Source: Saxibacter everestensis (GTDB lineage: Bacteria; Actinomycetota; Actinomycetes; Actinomycetales; Brevibacteriaceae). Taken from it: a stretch of DNA of 64,000 nucleotides. A program made the position numbers and the translations under genes. Where the stretch lies: the NCBI RefSeq assembly GCF_025787225.1, contig NZ_CP090958.1:2466550-2530549 (forward strand), given 5' to 3'. Positions 35,976 through 46,167 of the stretch are shown in pieces (positions within the stretch are counted from its first letter, which is position 1; each line of letters starts with the position of its first letter). The notes beneath the pieces were generated by a model, which was given only the letters and a program-made list of their open reading frames with translations, was not told where the DNA came from and did not search any database.

Positions 35976-37004
35976 ATGTCCAATATCACTCAGTCGAAGC
36001 CACAGCGAGCCGTCCGCGCCGCTGGCTCAACTGCCGCGGAAAGCCAGCCCGACTACGGGAAACTTCGGGTGGTAAAGACCAAGCACTGGTGGCGATGGAC
36101 TTTCAGCGCGATCGGAGGGCTGCTGATCGCGCAGTTCCTGGTGTCGCTGATCACCAATCCGCTCTACGAGTGGGGCGTCTTCGCAGAGCACTTCACCGCG
36201 AAGGCGGTGCTTCGCGGACTCGGCACGACTCTGTGGCTGTCTTTGGTCTCGGGCACAATCGGCTTGTTGCTCGGCACGCTCCTCGCGCTGGCCCGGCTAT
36301 CGAAGTCCCCCATCCTGGGCGGATTCGCCTGGAGCTTTACCTGGTTCTTCCGCTCGGTTCCGCTCCTGGTGCAGCTCCTGGTCTGGTTCAACCTTGGGTA
36401 CCTCTATCCCCAGCTGGGAATCGGCATTCCGTTCACCCACATCTACTTCCTGCAGTTCGATACCGTGACACTGGTCAGCGCGTTCGCGGCCGCCGTGCTC
36501 GGTCTCTCGCTGCATCAGGCCGCGTTCTCGGCGGAGATCATCCGCGGCGGTATCCTCTCGGTCGACCAGGGCCAACTCGAAGCCGCTGCCGCCCTGGGTC
36601 TTCCGATCCGGCGCCGTGTTCTGCGGATCGTCCTGCCACAGGCGGCACGATCGATTCTGCCGAACGCCTTCAACCAGATCATCGATCTGATCAAGGGAAC
36701 CTCGGTTGTCTACGTGCTGGCGACATCGGAACTGTTCTACGTCGTCCAGGTGATCTACAACCGCAACGGCCGGGTGATCCCACTGCTGCTTGTCGCGGTC
36801 GTCTGGTACACGGTCGTGGTGACGATACTCAGCGTCGCGCAGTTCTACATCGAACGGCATTTCGCCCGGGGCGCCACCCGAACGCTACCGCCGACACCGA
36901 TCCAGGCGTTCGCGCGCTGGACAGCAATTCAATGGAACCGGCTCGAGGACGATCCCCCGACCCCGGGCAGGCCCACTCCCCTGCCGACCAAGGAGGGTAA
37001 GTGA
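35976..37004 (+). CDS. Polar amino-acid ABC transporter permease (HisM/GlnP type)
   Basis: The protein has 342 residues with about five to six membrane helices. The His/Glu/Gln/Arg-type inner-membrane signature is visible: SFTWFFRSVPLLVQLLVWFN, then HQAAFSAEIIRGGILSVDQG and QLEAAAALGLPIRRR, which is the EAA loop that touches the ATPase. A soluble extension of about 60 residues precedes the first helix and another follows the last. Its stop abuts the ATPase start. Confidence 0.94.
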   Translation: MSNITQSKPQRAVRAAGSTAAESQPDYGKLRVVKTKHWWRWTFSAIGGLLIAQFLVSLITNPLYEWGVFAEHFTAKAVLRGLGTTLWLSLVSGTIGLLLGTLLALARLSKSPILGGFAWSFTWFFRSVPLLVQLLVWFNLGYLYPQLGIGIPFTHIYFLQFDTVTLVSAFAAAVLGLSLHQAAFSAEIIRGGILSVDQGQLEAAAALGLPIRRRVLRIVLPQAARSILPNAFNQIIDLIKGTSVVYVLATSELFYVVQVIYNRNGRVIPLLLVAVVWYTVVVTILSVAQFYIERHFARGATRTLPPTPIQAFARWTAIQWNRLEDDPPTPGRPTPLPTKEGK

Positions 37005-37771
37005 TGACTGCCTCGGGATTAGTCGAGATTCGTAATGTCAGCAAGAGTTACTCCGGCCACCAGGTGCTCGACGGTATCGATCTGACCGTCAACCCGGGCG
37101 AGGTGATCGCGATCCTCGGCAGGTCCGGTTCCGGAAAGTCCACCTTGCTTCGCACCATCAATCACCTCGAAAGCGTCGATCAGGGCTGGATCACGATCGA
37201 CGGCCAGCTGATCGGATATGAGCACCGCAACGGAAAGCTCTACGAATTGACCGAACGGGAGATCCTCGGCCGCCGCACCGCGGTCGGGATGGTTTTCCAG
37301 AACTTCAACCTGTTTCCGCATCTCACCGTGTTGGAGAACGTCACCGAAGGGCCGGTAGCGCTCAAGCGGCTCAGCACGGCGGCTGCCAATGATCTCGCCC
37401 ACACGCTGCTCGCCAGGGTGGGGCTTGGCGACAAGGCCGAGGCATACCCGCGGCAGCTTTCCGGCGGGCAGCAACAGCGGGTCGCGATTGCGCGGGCGCT
37501 GGCGCTCTCGCCGCGGGTGTTGCTCTTCGACGAGCCAACCTCGGCGCTGGACCCGGAACTCGTCGGGGAGGTGCTCGACGTGATCCGCGACCTTGCCCGC
37601 TCCGGAACCACCCTGATCATCGTCACGCACGAAATTGGTTTCGCGCGTGAAGTCGCCGACCGGGTGATCTTCGTCGATGGCGGCCGGATCCTCGAGTCCG
37701 GCTCGCCCGCCCAGGTTCTGGACTCTCCTTCCCATCCTCGAACCGCGGACTTTCTGTCGAAGGTCCTCTAG
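37004..37771 (+). CDS. Amino-acid ABC transporter ATP-binding protein (GlnQ type)
   Basis: The protein has about 255 residues. Walker A is GRSGSGKSTLLR, the Q-loop is GMVFQNFNLFPHLTVLENV, the signature is [16 protein letters not shown], Walker B is VLLFDEPTSALDPE, and the H-loop is IVTHEIGFA. The PHLTV and MVFQ.FNLF words are typical of polar amino-acid importers. ATG 37004 lies seven bases after GGAGG, which decides it over GTG 37001. Confidence 0.96.
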   Translation: MTASGLVEIRNVSKSYSGHQVLDGIDLTVNPGEVIAILGRSGSGKSTLLRTINHLESVDQGWITIDGQLIGYEHRNGKLYELTEREILGRRTAVGMVFQNFNLFPHLTVLENVTEGPVALKRLSTAAANDLAHTLLARVGLGDKAEAYPRQLSGGQQQRVAIARALALSPRVLLFDEPTSALDPELVGEVLDVIRDLARSGTTLIIVTHEIGFAREVADRVIFVDGGRILESGSPAQVLDSPSHPRTADFLSKVL

Positions 37772-37870
37772 TCCGGGTACCTGCGGTCTCTCATCTGATA
37801 AACAGCCGCACTCCCACTTTTCAATCCAGCATTCGATCAACAGTCATCCGAGCAGAAAAAGGAAGAAACC

Positions 37871-38860
37871 ATGGCACTTCGCAAGAAAACCGTAGCCGCT
37901 ATTGTCGGCGCCACCACGGCCGTACTAATTGCTATCGCAGTCATCACGGTCGTTAATATCGCCGGCAACCGTTCGGAAGCCAGCGACGCAACTTCTACCG
38001 CGGTGAGGTTCAATCTGACCAAGGACCAGAACCGGATTCGACTCGATCAGGTCCCGGCGGCAGTCGACGCACTCAAGGCGAGCGGGTTCGAACCGGTCGA
38101 AGCTGGAAGACTCACGGTTGTCACGTCGACGGACGGCTCGCCGCCACTTAATTTCTATGCCGACGACAACACAACGGTGATTGGAAATGAACCGGATATC
38201 GCCCAGCTCATCGCGGACGGGCTAGGGCTTGAACTGAACCTGAAAACCGCGGCGTGGGCGGATTGGCCACTCGGCATCCAGTCGGGCAAATACGACCTGG
38301 TCACCTCGAACGTGACGGTGACGGAAGAACGGAAGGAGCTGTACGACTTCGCCAGCTACAGGCAGGACCTGCTCGGGTTCTACGTCAAGGCCGACTCGAA
38401 AGTCGATTCGCTCAAGACGGCGAAGGACGTCGCCGGGCTCCGGATCATCGTCGGATCGGGCACCAATCAGGAGAAGGTCCTTCAAACCTGGGATAAGGAG
38501 AACAAGGAGAAGGGTCTCAAGCCGGTCGACTTCCAGTACTACGACGATCAGGCGGCGGCAAACCTCGCGATCCAGTCCGGCCGGGCCGATGCTTGGCTCG
38601 GCCCGAATGCGAGCGGCGCCTACCTCGCGGCCTCGACCAATCGGACGAAGCTCGTCGGAACGCTCGACGGCGGTTGGCCGGAGACGGCGCCAATCGCCGC
38701 AGCAACGGACAAGGGAAACGGGCTGGCCGAGCCGGTCAACATCGTACTGAACGAGGCAATCGCCGACGGGGCTTACGCGAAAGTGCTCAAGCGATGGGGG
38801 CTGGGCACCGAGGCGATCGAGAAGTCCGAACTCAACCCGCCGGGTCTACCGAAGAGCTAA
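37871..38860 (+). CDS. Amino-acid ABC transporter substrate-binding protein without lipobox
   Basis: The protein has 329 residues. An N-terminal basic and hydrophobic segment (KKTVAAIVGATTAVLIAIAV) is followed by the SBP_bac_3 fold: GRLTVVTSTDGSPPLNFYAD, PDIAQLIADGLGLELNLKTA, WPLGIQSGKYDLVTSNVTVT. No cysteine follows the hydrophobic stretch, so it is not a lipoprotein and must be held by the uncleaved helix or secreted. It follows the permease and ATPase genes with a 99-bp gap and SD AAGGAAGAAACC. The substrate is probably a polar amino acid. Confidence 0.92.
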   Translation: MALRKKTVAAIVGATTAVLIAIAVITVVNIAGNRSEASDATSTAVRFNLTKDQNRIRLDQVPAAVDALKASGFEPVEAGRLTVVTSTDGSPPLNFYADDNTTVIGNEPDIAQLIADGLGLELNLKTAAWADWPLGIQSGKYDLVTSNVTVTEERKELYDFASYRQDLLGFYVKADSKVDSLKTAKDVAGLRIIVGSGTNQEKVLQTWDKENKEKGLKPVDFQYYDDQAAANLAIQSGRADAWLGPNASGAYLAASTNRTKLVGTLDGGWPETAPIAAATDKGNGLAEPVNIVLNEAIADGAYAKVLKRWGLGTEAIEKSELNPPGLPKS

Positions 38861-38875
38861 GCAGGGGTCAGCGGA

Positions 38876-38892
38876 CGGGTTCGATTCCCGGC
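38876..38892 (+). repeat. Orphan tRNA T-arm-like segment
   Basis: CGGGTTCGATTCCCGGC occurs 15 bp after the transporter stop. The same 17 bases occur in inverted orientation inside the tmRNA 3' T-arm (39022-39038). No tRNA body or acceptor stem surrounds it. It may be a remnant of a tmRNA/tRNA-targeted integration or a duplicated T-arm. Confidence 0.45.
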
Positions 38893-38966
38893 GGCCCTGG
38901 CATGCCGGGAAGCCCCTACTGCTCGTAGAACTCGCAGCGTGGGCCCATTCGATTGCTGGACCCGAT

Positions 38967-39013
38967 AAATGCATGGTGCGCCCCGGCTTACAGCCGGGGC
39001 GCACCATGCATTT
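38967..39013. terminator. Terminator between the transporter operon and tmRNA
   Basis: A perfect 22-bp stem with loop TAC (38989-38991) is bounded by AAAT and ATTT. It begins one base after the tmRNA 3' end and serves tmRNA on the minus strand. It can also stop the amino-acid transporter operon on the plus strand. Confidence 0.9.
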
Positions 39014-39014
39014 G

Positions 39015-39380
39015 TGGAGATGCCGGGAATCGAACCCGGGTCCGTTGGCATTTAGTCAGGTCTTCTCCGGGTGCAGTCTGCTAATGATTTTCTCGGCCCC
39101 AGCGATCACACAGACAAGTCGCTGACGGGCCCAGTTACGTAAAAGTCCCTGCGAGCCCCGTAACGTGACTCGCAAGCAGTGGCTTCCTAGCTGACGCTAG
39201 CTACCGGAGCGGAAGCGACCCCGGGCTAACGGACTTACGCTAGTCGCTTAGGCAGCGAGAGCGAAGTCGGTGCGGTTTGATTTGGCACCTATTGGTTTGC
39301 AGAGGGCGTTAACGAGATAACTCTGCATTCTCGACCCGCTTCACCTGACGCAATGACCTACGTCGAAACCGATCATCCCC
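39015..39380 (-). ncRNA. ssrA: Transfer-messenger RNA (tmRNA)
   Basis: The 5' end GGGGATGATCGGTTTCGACG at 39380 pairs by its first seven bases with CATCTCC near 39015 to give the acceptor stem. The T-arm is CCCGGGTTCGATTCCCGG. Length is about 366 nt. The tag reading frame (complement of 39248-39286) encodes AKSNRTDFALAA and a TAA stop. The 3' CCA is not encoded (CAA follows the discriminator A). The gene lies downstream of smpB on the same strand, and its terminator follows at once. It rescues stalled ribosomes. Confidence 0.96.
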
Positions 39381-39607
39381 ATATTCTTTTACCAATATTC
39401 CACCTACCGGCACCCAGTTCCGACCACGAAGGCCAGTACTGCGGTGCATCTGCAAGTGTACCGGTTACAACCCGCTCTCCGCACGTCATATTCCAACTGT
39501 CGTCCGGTAACGGCCCAGGGCACAGGAGCAGCCGAAGTAGTCAGGCGTCATAATCCTCACCCGGCCCGCCGACTTACTTGCCGACTAACCGGCCCAGCCG
39601 GCCCGTG

Positions 39608-40081
39608 CTAGCGATTCTGCCGCAACGACATCGCGCGCTGAGACTCCCGCGTGTCCTGCTTCTCCCGCAACGCGTGACGCTTGTCGTACTCCCGTTTACC
39701 CTTGGCCACCGCGATCTCAACCTTCGCCCGGCCGTCGGAAAAATACAGCTGGAGCGGCACCAGTGTGCGGCCGGAGTCATTCATCTTGCCGGCGATCTTC
39801 GCGATCTCCTCGCGGTGCAGGAGTAACTTGCGCCGCCGTCGCGCGGAGTGGTTGTTCCAGGTTCCCTCGGTGTACTCGTTGATGTGCACACCTTCGAGCC
39901 AGATTTCTCCCTGAAACACCAGGGCATATCCATCGACCAGCGAGGCCCGCCCCTGCCGCAGCGACTTCACCTCGGTCCCGCTGAGCACAATGCCGGCCTC
40001 GTAGGTGTCCTCAATCAGATAGTCATGACGGGCCTTACGGTTCGTCGCCACTACCTTGCGGCCTTCTTCTTTCACCACCAT
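39608..40081 (-). CDS. smpB: SsrA-binding protein SmpB
   Basis: The protein has 157 residues, the normal length. Conserved parts are [44 protein letters not shown] and the basic tail [23 protein letters not shown] 40081 has AAGGGAG upstream, which rules out the 18-residue N-terminal extension. SmpB carries tmRNA to stalled ribosomes. The tmRNA gene follows 227 bp further on the same strand; that gap (39381-39607) shows no other gene. Confidence 0.96.
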   Translation of the reverse strand: MVVKEEGRKVVATNRKARHDYLIEDTYEAGIVLSGTEVKSLRQGRASLVDGYALVFQGEIWLEGVHINEYTEGTWNNHSARRRRKLLLHREEIAKIAGKMNDSGRTLVPLQLYFSDGRAKVEIAVAKGKREYDKRHALREKQDTRESQRAMSLRQNR

Positions 40082-40157
40082 AAGCTCCCTTCGATACCGG
40101 CTTGATCGACCAGTGCCGCTAGCCGACACGAACACATAACATTACGCGGAACGGCGA

Positions 40158-40190
40158 AGCGCCGTCATCTTTATATCCGATGACGGCGCT
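40158..40190 (-). terminator. Hairpin between the M23 peptidase gene and smpB
   Basis: The 11-bp stem AGCGCCGTCAT / ATGACGGCGCT encloses an 11-nt A/T-rich loop (40169-40179). No T-tract follows, so it may be a weak terminator or an RNA-processing hairpin rather than a full stop. Confidence 0.45.
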
Positions 40191-40236
40191 GTGCCCGCGC
40201 TTGCGTGCTCTCCTGAGCTTGCGTGCTGTCGCCGGT

Positions 40237-41547
40237 CTAGAGGTAACCCATCGGGTTGACGTAGCCACCGTTGCGCATCACTTCGAAGTGCAGGTGGCAC
40301 CCGGTGGAGGATCCGGTGGTTCCCGAGATCGAGACGATCTGGCCCTTCCGCACCTTCTGTCCTGCCGACACGTTCACCTTGATGTTGTGGTTGTACGTCG
40401 TTGCGATCCGGGAGCCCTTGATCGAGCCATGGCTGATCACGACCCGGTTGCCGTAGCCTCCGCCCCACCCAGCCGAGACCACTCGGCCAGACGCAGCGGC
40501 ACGAATCGGGGTGCCACATGGTACGCCGAAGTCGGTGCCGGTATGCAGTCTCTTCGACCCGGTGATCGGGTGAATTCGGTAACCGAAGGATGAGGTGATC
40601 GGATAGCCGTTGGCCGGATTGGAGAACGTTCCCCCGCCTCCGCCGCCACCGTTATCGTTGCCACCACCACCGCCGCCGTCGTTACTGTTGTTGTTCTGGT
40701 TTTCCTTGGCTCGCTTACGGGCTTCAGCTTCCTCTTTCTTGATCAGTTCGTCGACTTCCTTTGCCAGACGATCCTGTTCCTGCTTCTCTGCGGCCAGGTC
40801 ACTCTCGGTCTGGGCCTTGCTGTCAGACAGCTTCTTCGAGGCAGTGGTCTGCGTCGAGATGATGTTCTCGACCTTCGCCTGCTCTTCCGCGGCGGCTGCC
40901 TGCGCAGTCTCCTTCACCCGGACATTCTCCTCGGATTCCTTCTTCAACTCGCCGATCTCGACCGCGATGGCGTCCAGCCTTGCCTGGTTGTTGCGGTTCA
41001 CCGCGCGCTGCTCGGTGAGCTTCGCGATCACCCGGTTCTGCGATCGGACGGCCGAGCTCACCATGGAGACGCCCGAGACGACATCATCGCCCTGCGCCGC
41101 CTGAAGCATGATCGCCATGTTCGAGGAAACGCCACCGTTCTGGTAGGCCCGGCGAGCAATCTTGGACACGTTTTCCTGGTTGGCCTCGATATTGGCTTTG
41201 CCGGACTTCAGCTCTTTGGAGATCTTCCGCTCGGCCGCCTCCGCGCTGCCCAAGCGCTGCGCCAGAATCGCGTCCTTCTCCTCGGCATCGGCCAGGTCTG
41301 CCTTGGCGGCGCCCAGCGCTTCCTTGGCTCCGGGCAGCCTCTCCTCGGCATCTTCCAGCTGCGCCTTGGCCGTAGCGAGATCCTTGCTCAGGCCTTCGAA
41401 GTCCCGCATCAGGTTCTCGATCTTCTTGTCGACGCGTGCCTTGTCATCGCGCGCGTCGGCAGCGGCCGGCCCCATGGTCGCGGAGACACACAGCGCCACG
41501 CCGATGAAGCCGACCAGAACCGTACGAGCTGTCTTTGCCAACTTCAT
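40237..41547 (-). CDS. M23-family peptidoglycan hydrolase with coiled coil (FtsEX-linked)
   Basis: The protein has 436 residues. A signal peptide (TVLVGFIGVALCVSATMGPA, cut near AAADA) is followed by a long helical coiled coil (about 35-285), a Gly/Asn-rich linker, and a C-terminal LytM domain with zinc-site elements HTGTDFGVPCGTP and CHLHFEV. ATG 41547 has GAAGG upstream and begins two bases after the ftsX stop. The layout matches RipC/EnvC-PcsB-like hydrolases or activators controlled by FtsEX during cell separation. The intact zinc residues suggest an active enzyme. Confidence 0.93.
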   Translation of the reverse strand: MKLAKTARTVLVGFIGVALCVSATMGPAAADARDDKARVDKKIENLMRDFEGLSKDLATAKAQLEDAEERLPGAKEALGAAKADLADAEEKDAILAQRLGSAEAAERKISKELKSGKANIEANQENVSKIARRAYQNGGVSSNMAIMLQAAQGDDVVSGVSMVSSAVRSQNRVIAKLTEQRAVNRNNQARLDAIAVEIGELKKESEENVRVKETAQAAAAEEQAKVENIISTQTTASKKLSDSKAQTESDLAAEKQEQDRLAKEVDELIKKEEAEARKRAKENQNNNSNDGGGGGGNDNGGGGGGGTFSNPANGYPITSSFGYRIHPITGSKRLHTGTDFGVPCGTPIRAAASGRVVSAGWGGGYGNRVVISHGSIKGSRIATTYNHNIKVNVSAGQKVRKGQIVSISGTTGSSTGCHLHFEVMRNGGYVNPMGYL

Positions 41548-41549
41548 GG

Positions 41550-42464
41550 TCACACCTTCAGATAACGACGCAGGGTAACAACGGAGGAAACCGCGGCCAT
41601 CAGGATGCCGAGCAACAGAAGCAGCGGACCGACGATAAGCACGTCTGAGCCGTCGATCAGCGAGAACGAGGTGACCCGTGGTTTCAGCCACCCCTCAACG
41701 AAGTAATGCAACATCGCCCACAATGCCCCGGACGCCAGTAGGGCGCCGATCGCCGCGGCAATCACGCCCTCCAGCACAAAGGGCAACTGGATCAACGAGT
41801 TCGAGGCGCCGACGAGCCTCATGATCCCGGTCTCGCGACGTCTCGAGAAAGCGGAGAGCCGGATAGTGGTCGCGACCAGCAGGATGGCGCAGATCAACAT
41901 GACCACCGCGATCCCGATCGCGATTGCCGTCGCCACGTTCATCAGCGCGAACAGCTGATCGAGCCACTCGTTCTGATCCTGCACTTCTTCGACACCTGGC
42001 TGTGAGGCGAAGTACTCGCGGATGACTTCGTACTTCTCCGGGTCGACCAGGTTGACCCGGTAGGACTCCGGCAGCTGATCTGCGTTGACAGTGCCCTCGA
42101 GCGAAGTGCCCTTGAACTGCTCCTGGAAGTGGGTGAACGCCTCGTTCTGATCCTCGTAGTAGACGTTCGCCACGTACGGCTTGAGGTCGTCGGATTCCAG
42201 CGCCTGCTTGATGGTCGACCGCTGTTCGTCGGTCACTCCCCCGTCTGCACAGGTCGGAACCTCGGACTCGGGCAGGCACAGGTAGACGGCGACCTGGACC
42301 TTGTCGTACCAGAAGGTTTTCATATTCGAGATCTGCATCTGCAGCAGAGCTCCGGCGCCGACGAACGTCAGCGACACGAATGTCACCAGGATGACCGAGA
42401 TGACCATCGAGAAGTTGCGCCGAAGTCCGACGCCGATTTCGCTAAGTACAAACTGAAGTCTCAT
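41550..42464 (-). CDS. ftsX: Cell division protein FtsX
   Basis: The protein has 304 residues and the FtsX layout: a cytoplasmic start ([19 protein letters not shown]), one membrane helix, an extracellular domain of about 120 residues, then three helices with [20 protein letters not shown] and [15 protein letters not shown]. The outer domain has a Cys pair ([15 protein letters not shown]). It overlaps ftsE by four bases and is followed by the hydrolase gene it is expected to switch on. Confidence 0.96.
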   Translation of the reverse strand: MRLQFVLSEIGVGLRRNFSMVISVILVTFVSLTFVGAGALLQMQISNMKTFWYDKVQVAVYLCLPESEVPTCADGGVTDEQRSTIKQALESDDLKPYVANVYYEDQNEAFTHFQEQFKGTSLEGTVNADQLPESYRVNLVDPEKYEVIREYFASQPGVEEVQDQNEWLDQLFALMNVATAIAIGIAVVMLICAILLVATTIRLSAFSRRRETGIMRLVGASNSLIQLPFVLEGVIAAAIGALLASGALWAMLHYFVEGWLKPRVTSFSLIDGSDVLIVGPLLLLLGILMAAVSSVVTLRRYLKV

Positions 42465-43150
42465 CGCACCGATCCATACACGCCGGAGGCCTCGTCGCGC
42501 ACGATCTCGCCGTCAACCAGCTCCACCACGCGTTTACGCATTTCATCCACGATCTCGTCGTCGTGCGTCGCCATCACGATGGTCGTTCCTGCCCGGTTGA
42601 TCCGGTCGAGAAGCTTCATGATCCCGAGGCTGGTCGTCGGGTCGAGGTTTCCGGTCGGCTCGTCTGCCAGCAGGATCCCCGGCTTGTTGACGAAAGCACG
42701 GGCGATCGCAACGCGCTGTTGTTCGCCACCGGAGAGCTCGTGCGGCATCCGTTTGCCTTTGCCTTCAAGGCCGACAGTTTTCAGCACCTCGGGCACAGTT
42801 TCCTTGATGGCGCCGCGAGATTTTCCGATCACCTGGAGGGCGAACGCCACGTTTTCGAAGACCGTCTTGTTCGGCAGCAGCCGAAAGTCCTGGAACACCG
42901 TTCCAACGTTACGGCGCAGCTGAGGCACCTTCCAGTTCGGAATGGCGTCGACATCCTGGCCGGCGACAAGAACGGAGCCGGCAGTCGGCCGTTCCTCCTT
43001 GAGGACGAGCCGGATGAACGTTGATTTACCGGAGCCTGAGGCTCCCACGAGAAACACGAACTCGCCGCGCTCGACCTCCAAGGAAATGTCCTTGAGGGCA
43101 GGTCGAGCGTTACGGTCGTACGTTTTCGTGACTTTCTTGAAACTAATCAC
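42461..43150 (-). CDS. ftsE: Cell division ATP-binding protein FtsE
   Basis: The protein has 229 residues. Walker A is [18 protein letters not shown], the Q-loop is [20 protein letters not shown], the signature is [16 protein letters not shown], Walker B is [13 protein letters not shown], and the H-loop is [11 protein letters not shown]. The start is GTG 43150 without a strong ribosome site. FtsE drives FtsX from the cytoplasm and couples septal hydrolase activity to division. Confidence 0.96.
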   Translation of the reverse strand: MISFKKVTKTYDRNARPALKDISLEVERGEFVFLVGASGSGKSTFIRLVLKEERPTAGSVLVAGQDVDAIPNWKVPQLRRNVGTVFQDFRLLPNKTVFENVAFALQVIGKSRGAIKETVPEVLKTVGLEGKGKRMPHELSGGEQQRVAIARAFVNKPGILLADEPTGNLDPTTSLGIMKLLDRINRAGTTIVMATHDDEIVDEMRKRVVELVDGEIVRDEASGVYGSVR

Positions 43151-43348
43151 AGGGGAAGTATTCGGTCAGGTTAGACGGCATTTTACGGCCTCCGCATCTT
43201 AAACCGGTTGTCCCGATCAAGGATGTGCTCGGCCGATTGAGAACAGGTACGAACTCAGCTGCTGACCGTTCTGAGTGTATTGCGTGCTGCCCTGGCAATC
43301 CCTGCGTTTGGTTGCGCTTGCGCGTGTCGCGCAAAGACAGCTATCCGG

Positions 43349-44470
43349 CTACGCCGACTGCGCGGCCTGCTGTTGTTCTTTCCGCCAGCGGATTCCGGCC
43401 TCGATGAATCCGTCGAGGTCGCCGTCGAAAACGGCCGAAGGGTTGTTGACTTCGTACTCGGTGCGCAGGTCCTTCACCATCTGGTACGGATGCGTCACGT
43501 ACGAGCGCATCTGATCGCCCCAGGAGGCCTTGATGTCGCCGGCCAGGTCCTTCTTCTGCGCTTCCTCTTCGCGACGCTTCAGCTCCAGCAAACGCGATTG
43601 CAGCACACGCATCGCAGCAGCCCGGTTCTGGATCTGCGATTTCTCATTCTGCATCGAGACCACTGTCCCGGTCGGCAGGTGGGTTATCCGCACCGCGGAG
43701 TCGGTTGTGTTGACGCTCTGGCCACCCGGACCGGACGACCGATATACGTCGATGCGCAGGTCGTTCTCATCGATGTCGATGTGGTCGGTTGTCTCGATAA
43801 GCGGCACCACCTCGACGGCGGCGAATGACGTCTGCCGGCGACCCTGATTGTCGAAGGGGCTGATCCGGACCAGGCGGTGGGTGCCCGCTTCGACCGAAAG
43901 CTGCCCGTAGGCATAGGGCGCGGAAATCTGGAACGTTGCTGATTTCAGTCCGGCTTCTTCGGCGTATGAAGTGTCGAGCACCTCACGGCCGAAGTCCTTT
44001 GCCTCGGCCCACCGCAAGTACATCCGCATCAGCATCTCAGCGAAGTCGGCGGCGTCCACTCCCCCAGCGCCCGCTCGGATAGTCACGACGGCATCGCGCT
44101 CGTCGTACTCGCCCGACAACAGGGTGGAGATCTCCAGCACGCTGAGTTCCCGTTTCAAGGTCGCCACCTCGCGCACGGCCTCTTCGAGCGTGTCGGCGTC
44201 GGATTCGTCGCCGGCCATCTCCGCGAGCAACTCGACGTCGTCGATGCGGCTTTCGAACTTTTCCAGCCGCTCAAGGGTGGTTTGCTTGTGTGAAAGCTTG
44301 CTGGTCACCTTCTGCGCGGCGTCCGGGTCGTCCCACAAGTTGGGCGCCGAAGCCTCCTCAGTCAGCTCGCTGACTTCCTGGCGCAGCTCGTCAACATTGC
44401 TCACCTGTCGGATGGACTGGAATGTGGAGCGAAGCGCGGAAATCTCCAGCGCAAAATCAAAAGCGGCCAT
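43349..44470 (-). CDS. prfB: Peptide chain release factor 2
   Basis: The protein has 373 residues. The catalytic GGQ lies in [18 protein letters not shown], and the stop-codon-reading SPF motif is in [17 protein letters not shown], which makes it RF2 (UGA and UAA). ATG 44470 gives the usual N-terminus [20 protein letters not shown]. The reading frame is continuous, so there is no programmed frameshift, in line with other actinobacteria. It heads the conserved group prfB-ftsE-ftsX-hydrolase-smpB-ssrA, 198 bp before ftsE. Confidence 0.96.
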   Translation of the reverse strand: MAAFDFALEISALRSTFQSIRQVSNVDELRQEVSELTEEASAPNLWDDPDAAQKVTSKLSHKQTTLERLEKFESRIDDVELLAEMAGDESDADTLEEAVREVATLKRELSVLEISTLLSGEYDERDAVVTIRAGAGGVDAADFAEMLMRMYLRWAEAKDFGREVLDTSYAEEAGLKSATFQISAPYAYGQLSVEAGTHRLVRISPFDNQGRRQTSFAAVEVVPLIETTDHIDIDENDLRIDVYRSSGPGGQSVNTTDSAVRITHLPTGTVVSMQNEKSQIQNRAAAMRVLQSRLLELKRREEEAQKKDLAGDIKASWGDQMRSYVTHPYQMVKDLRTEYEVNNPSAVFDGDLDGFIEAGIRWRKEQQQAAQSA

Positions 44471-44658
44471 GATATGTGAGATTACGACACCACGGGCGGC
44501 TGGCACCAATGCATGGCGCGTGCCCGGGGTGCTCTTCGGCACTTGGTTCGGAAGGGGCGTATCGTAGGGCCGACTCTCGCCGAGGCCGGATTCAGTGCTT
44601 AGTGCCTGCGACCGTGGCGGCGTTTTACGCAGACAACCCAGCAGTTGGGAGCACTCCC

Positions 44659-46167
44659 TTGAGTGAAAAACCACAAACCCCCCAGTTCTACCCTGCACAC
44701 GATCCCCGGTACAGCGACCATGGCGACTCGCATGTCGGCCGGGCGATTATTATTTCGATCGCCGCCGCCGTCGGCGGGTTCCTCTTCGGCTTCGACACCT
44801 CCGTGATCAACGGTGCAGTCGACGCGATCGAGGGCGAGTTCGGCCTCTCGGCGTTCATCACCGGCCTCGTCGTCGCCATCGCTCTGATCGGTTCAGCCGT
44901 TGGCGCCTGGTTCGCCGGCCGGCTGGCGGATCATTGGGGCCGTCTGCGGGTGATGTTCATCGGCGCGATCCTGTTCTTCGTCTCCTCGATCGGATCCGGG
45001 TTCGCGTTCGCCGCCTGGGACCTGGGCATCTGGCGCTTCATCGGCGGCTTGGGCATCGGCGTCGCCTCGGTGATCGGACCGACATACATCTCCGAAATCG
45101 CGCCGGCCCGGTTGCGGGGCCGGTTGTCGTCGCTGCAGCAGATGGCGATCGTGCTTGGCATTTTCGTCGCGTTGCTCTCAGACGCATGGTTTGCCAATAG
45201 CGCCGGCGGTGCGGCGGAAAATCTCTGGTTCGGGCTCGCAGCCTGGCGCTGGATGTTCCTTGTCGGCCTGGTGCCGTCGGTGATTTACGGTCTGATGGCC
45301 CTGGCAATCCCGGAATCACCGCGCTTCCTGGTCGCCAGGGGACGCGATGCCAAGGCCGGCGAGGTCCTCAAGGACGTGCTCGGCGAGACGGACGAGCAAG
45401 TCGCCGCCCGGATCGATGCGATCAGGAAGTCGGTGGACCGGGAATCAGAGCCGTCGTTCAGCGATATCAGGCACCCGAAGTACGGCCTGTTGCCCATCGT
45501 ATGGATCGGCATCCTGATCGCTGTCTTCCAGCAGTTCGTCGGCATCAACGTCATCTTCTACTACTCGACATCGCTCTGGCAGTCGGTCGGCTTCGATGAG
45601 AGCTTCTCATTCACCGCATCCGTGATCACCTCGGTGGTCAACGTGCTAGTCACCGTCGTGGCGATCGCGCTCGTCGACCGGCTCGGCCGGCGGCGACTGC
45701 TGTTGATCGGTTCGGCGGGTATGGCTGTGAGCCTCGCCGTGATGGCGATCGGCTTCGCGCAGGCGGTCATCGTCACGGGAGCCGATGGCGCGCCGACCCC
45801 TGAGTTGCAAGGCGCCTGGGGCCCGCTGACCCTGGTCGCGGCGAATGCCTTCGTCGTATTCTTCGGCGCCACCTGGGGGCCGATCATGTGGGTCCTGCTC
45901 GGCGAAATGTTCCCGAACCGGATTCGCGGCCTGGCGATGGCAATCTCGACCGCGGCGAACTGGCTGGCAAACTTCGCGGTGACAATTACATTCCCAATGC
46001 TTCGGGACACCTCGCTGGGACTGACCTACGGGATTTATGCGTTCTTTGCCGCCCTGTCCTTCGCCTTCGTGCTGCTTAAAGTGCCCGAGACCAAGGGCAT
46101 GGAGCTCGAGCAGATGACCAACGATTTCAAGGTCGTGCGGAAGAAGCGCAGCGACAAGGTCGGGTAA
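44659..46167 (+). CDS. Sugar-porter family MFS transporter
   Basis: The protein has about 502 residues and twelve membrane helices. Family motifs are visible: [18 protein letters not shown] in helix 1, [12 protein letters not shown] in loop 2-3, [20 protein letters not shown] in the central loop, [15 protein letters not shown], and [12 protein letters not shown] at the C-terminus. TTG 44659 follows GGAG by eight bases; longer GTG starts exist upstream, so the exact start is uncertain. It is divergent from prfB. The likely job is proton-coupled uptake of a sugar or polyol; the substrate cannot be read off. Confidence 0.9.
   Translation: MSEKPQTPQFYPAHDPRYSDHGDSHVGRAIIISIAAAVGGFLFGFDTSVINGAVDAIEGEFGLSAFITGLVVAIALIGSAVGAWFAGRLADHWGRLRVMFIGAILFFVSSIGSGFAFAAWDLGIWRFIGGLGIGVASVIGPTYISEIAPARLRGRLSSLQQMAIVLGIFVALLSDAWFANSAGGAAENLWFGLAAWRWMFLVGLVPSVIYGLMALAIPESPRFLVARGRDAKAGEVLKDVLGETDEQVAARIDAIRKSVDRESEPSFSDIRHPKYGLLPIVWIGILIAVFQQFVGINVIFYYSTSLWQSVGFDESFSFTASVITSVVNVLVTVVAIALVDRLGRRRLLLIGSAGMAVSLAVMAIGFAQAVIVTGADGAPTPELQGAWGPLTLVAANAFVVFFGATWGPIMWVLLGEMFPNRIRGLAMAISTAANWLANFAVTITFPMLRDTSLGLTYGIYAFFAALSFAFVLLKVPETKGMELEQMTNDFKVVRKKRSDKVG

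Noticed and set aside
36089-37000. 303-codon frame within the amino-acid permease gene
   Set aside because: It is a second-frame shadow caused by GC-rich codon use; the overlapping frame encodes a clear permease.
38872-38905. tRNA gene after the binding-protein gene
   Set aside because: Only a T-arm-like stretch is present; no anticodon arm, D-arm or acceptor stem can be folded around it.
43349-44698. Programmed frameshift or long N-terminus in prfB
   Set aside because: The frame is continuous from ATG 44470 with a normal RF2 start and no in-frame TGA near codon 25; the upstream extension overlaps the divergent transporter leader.
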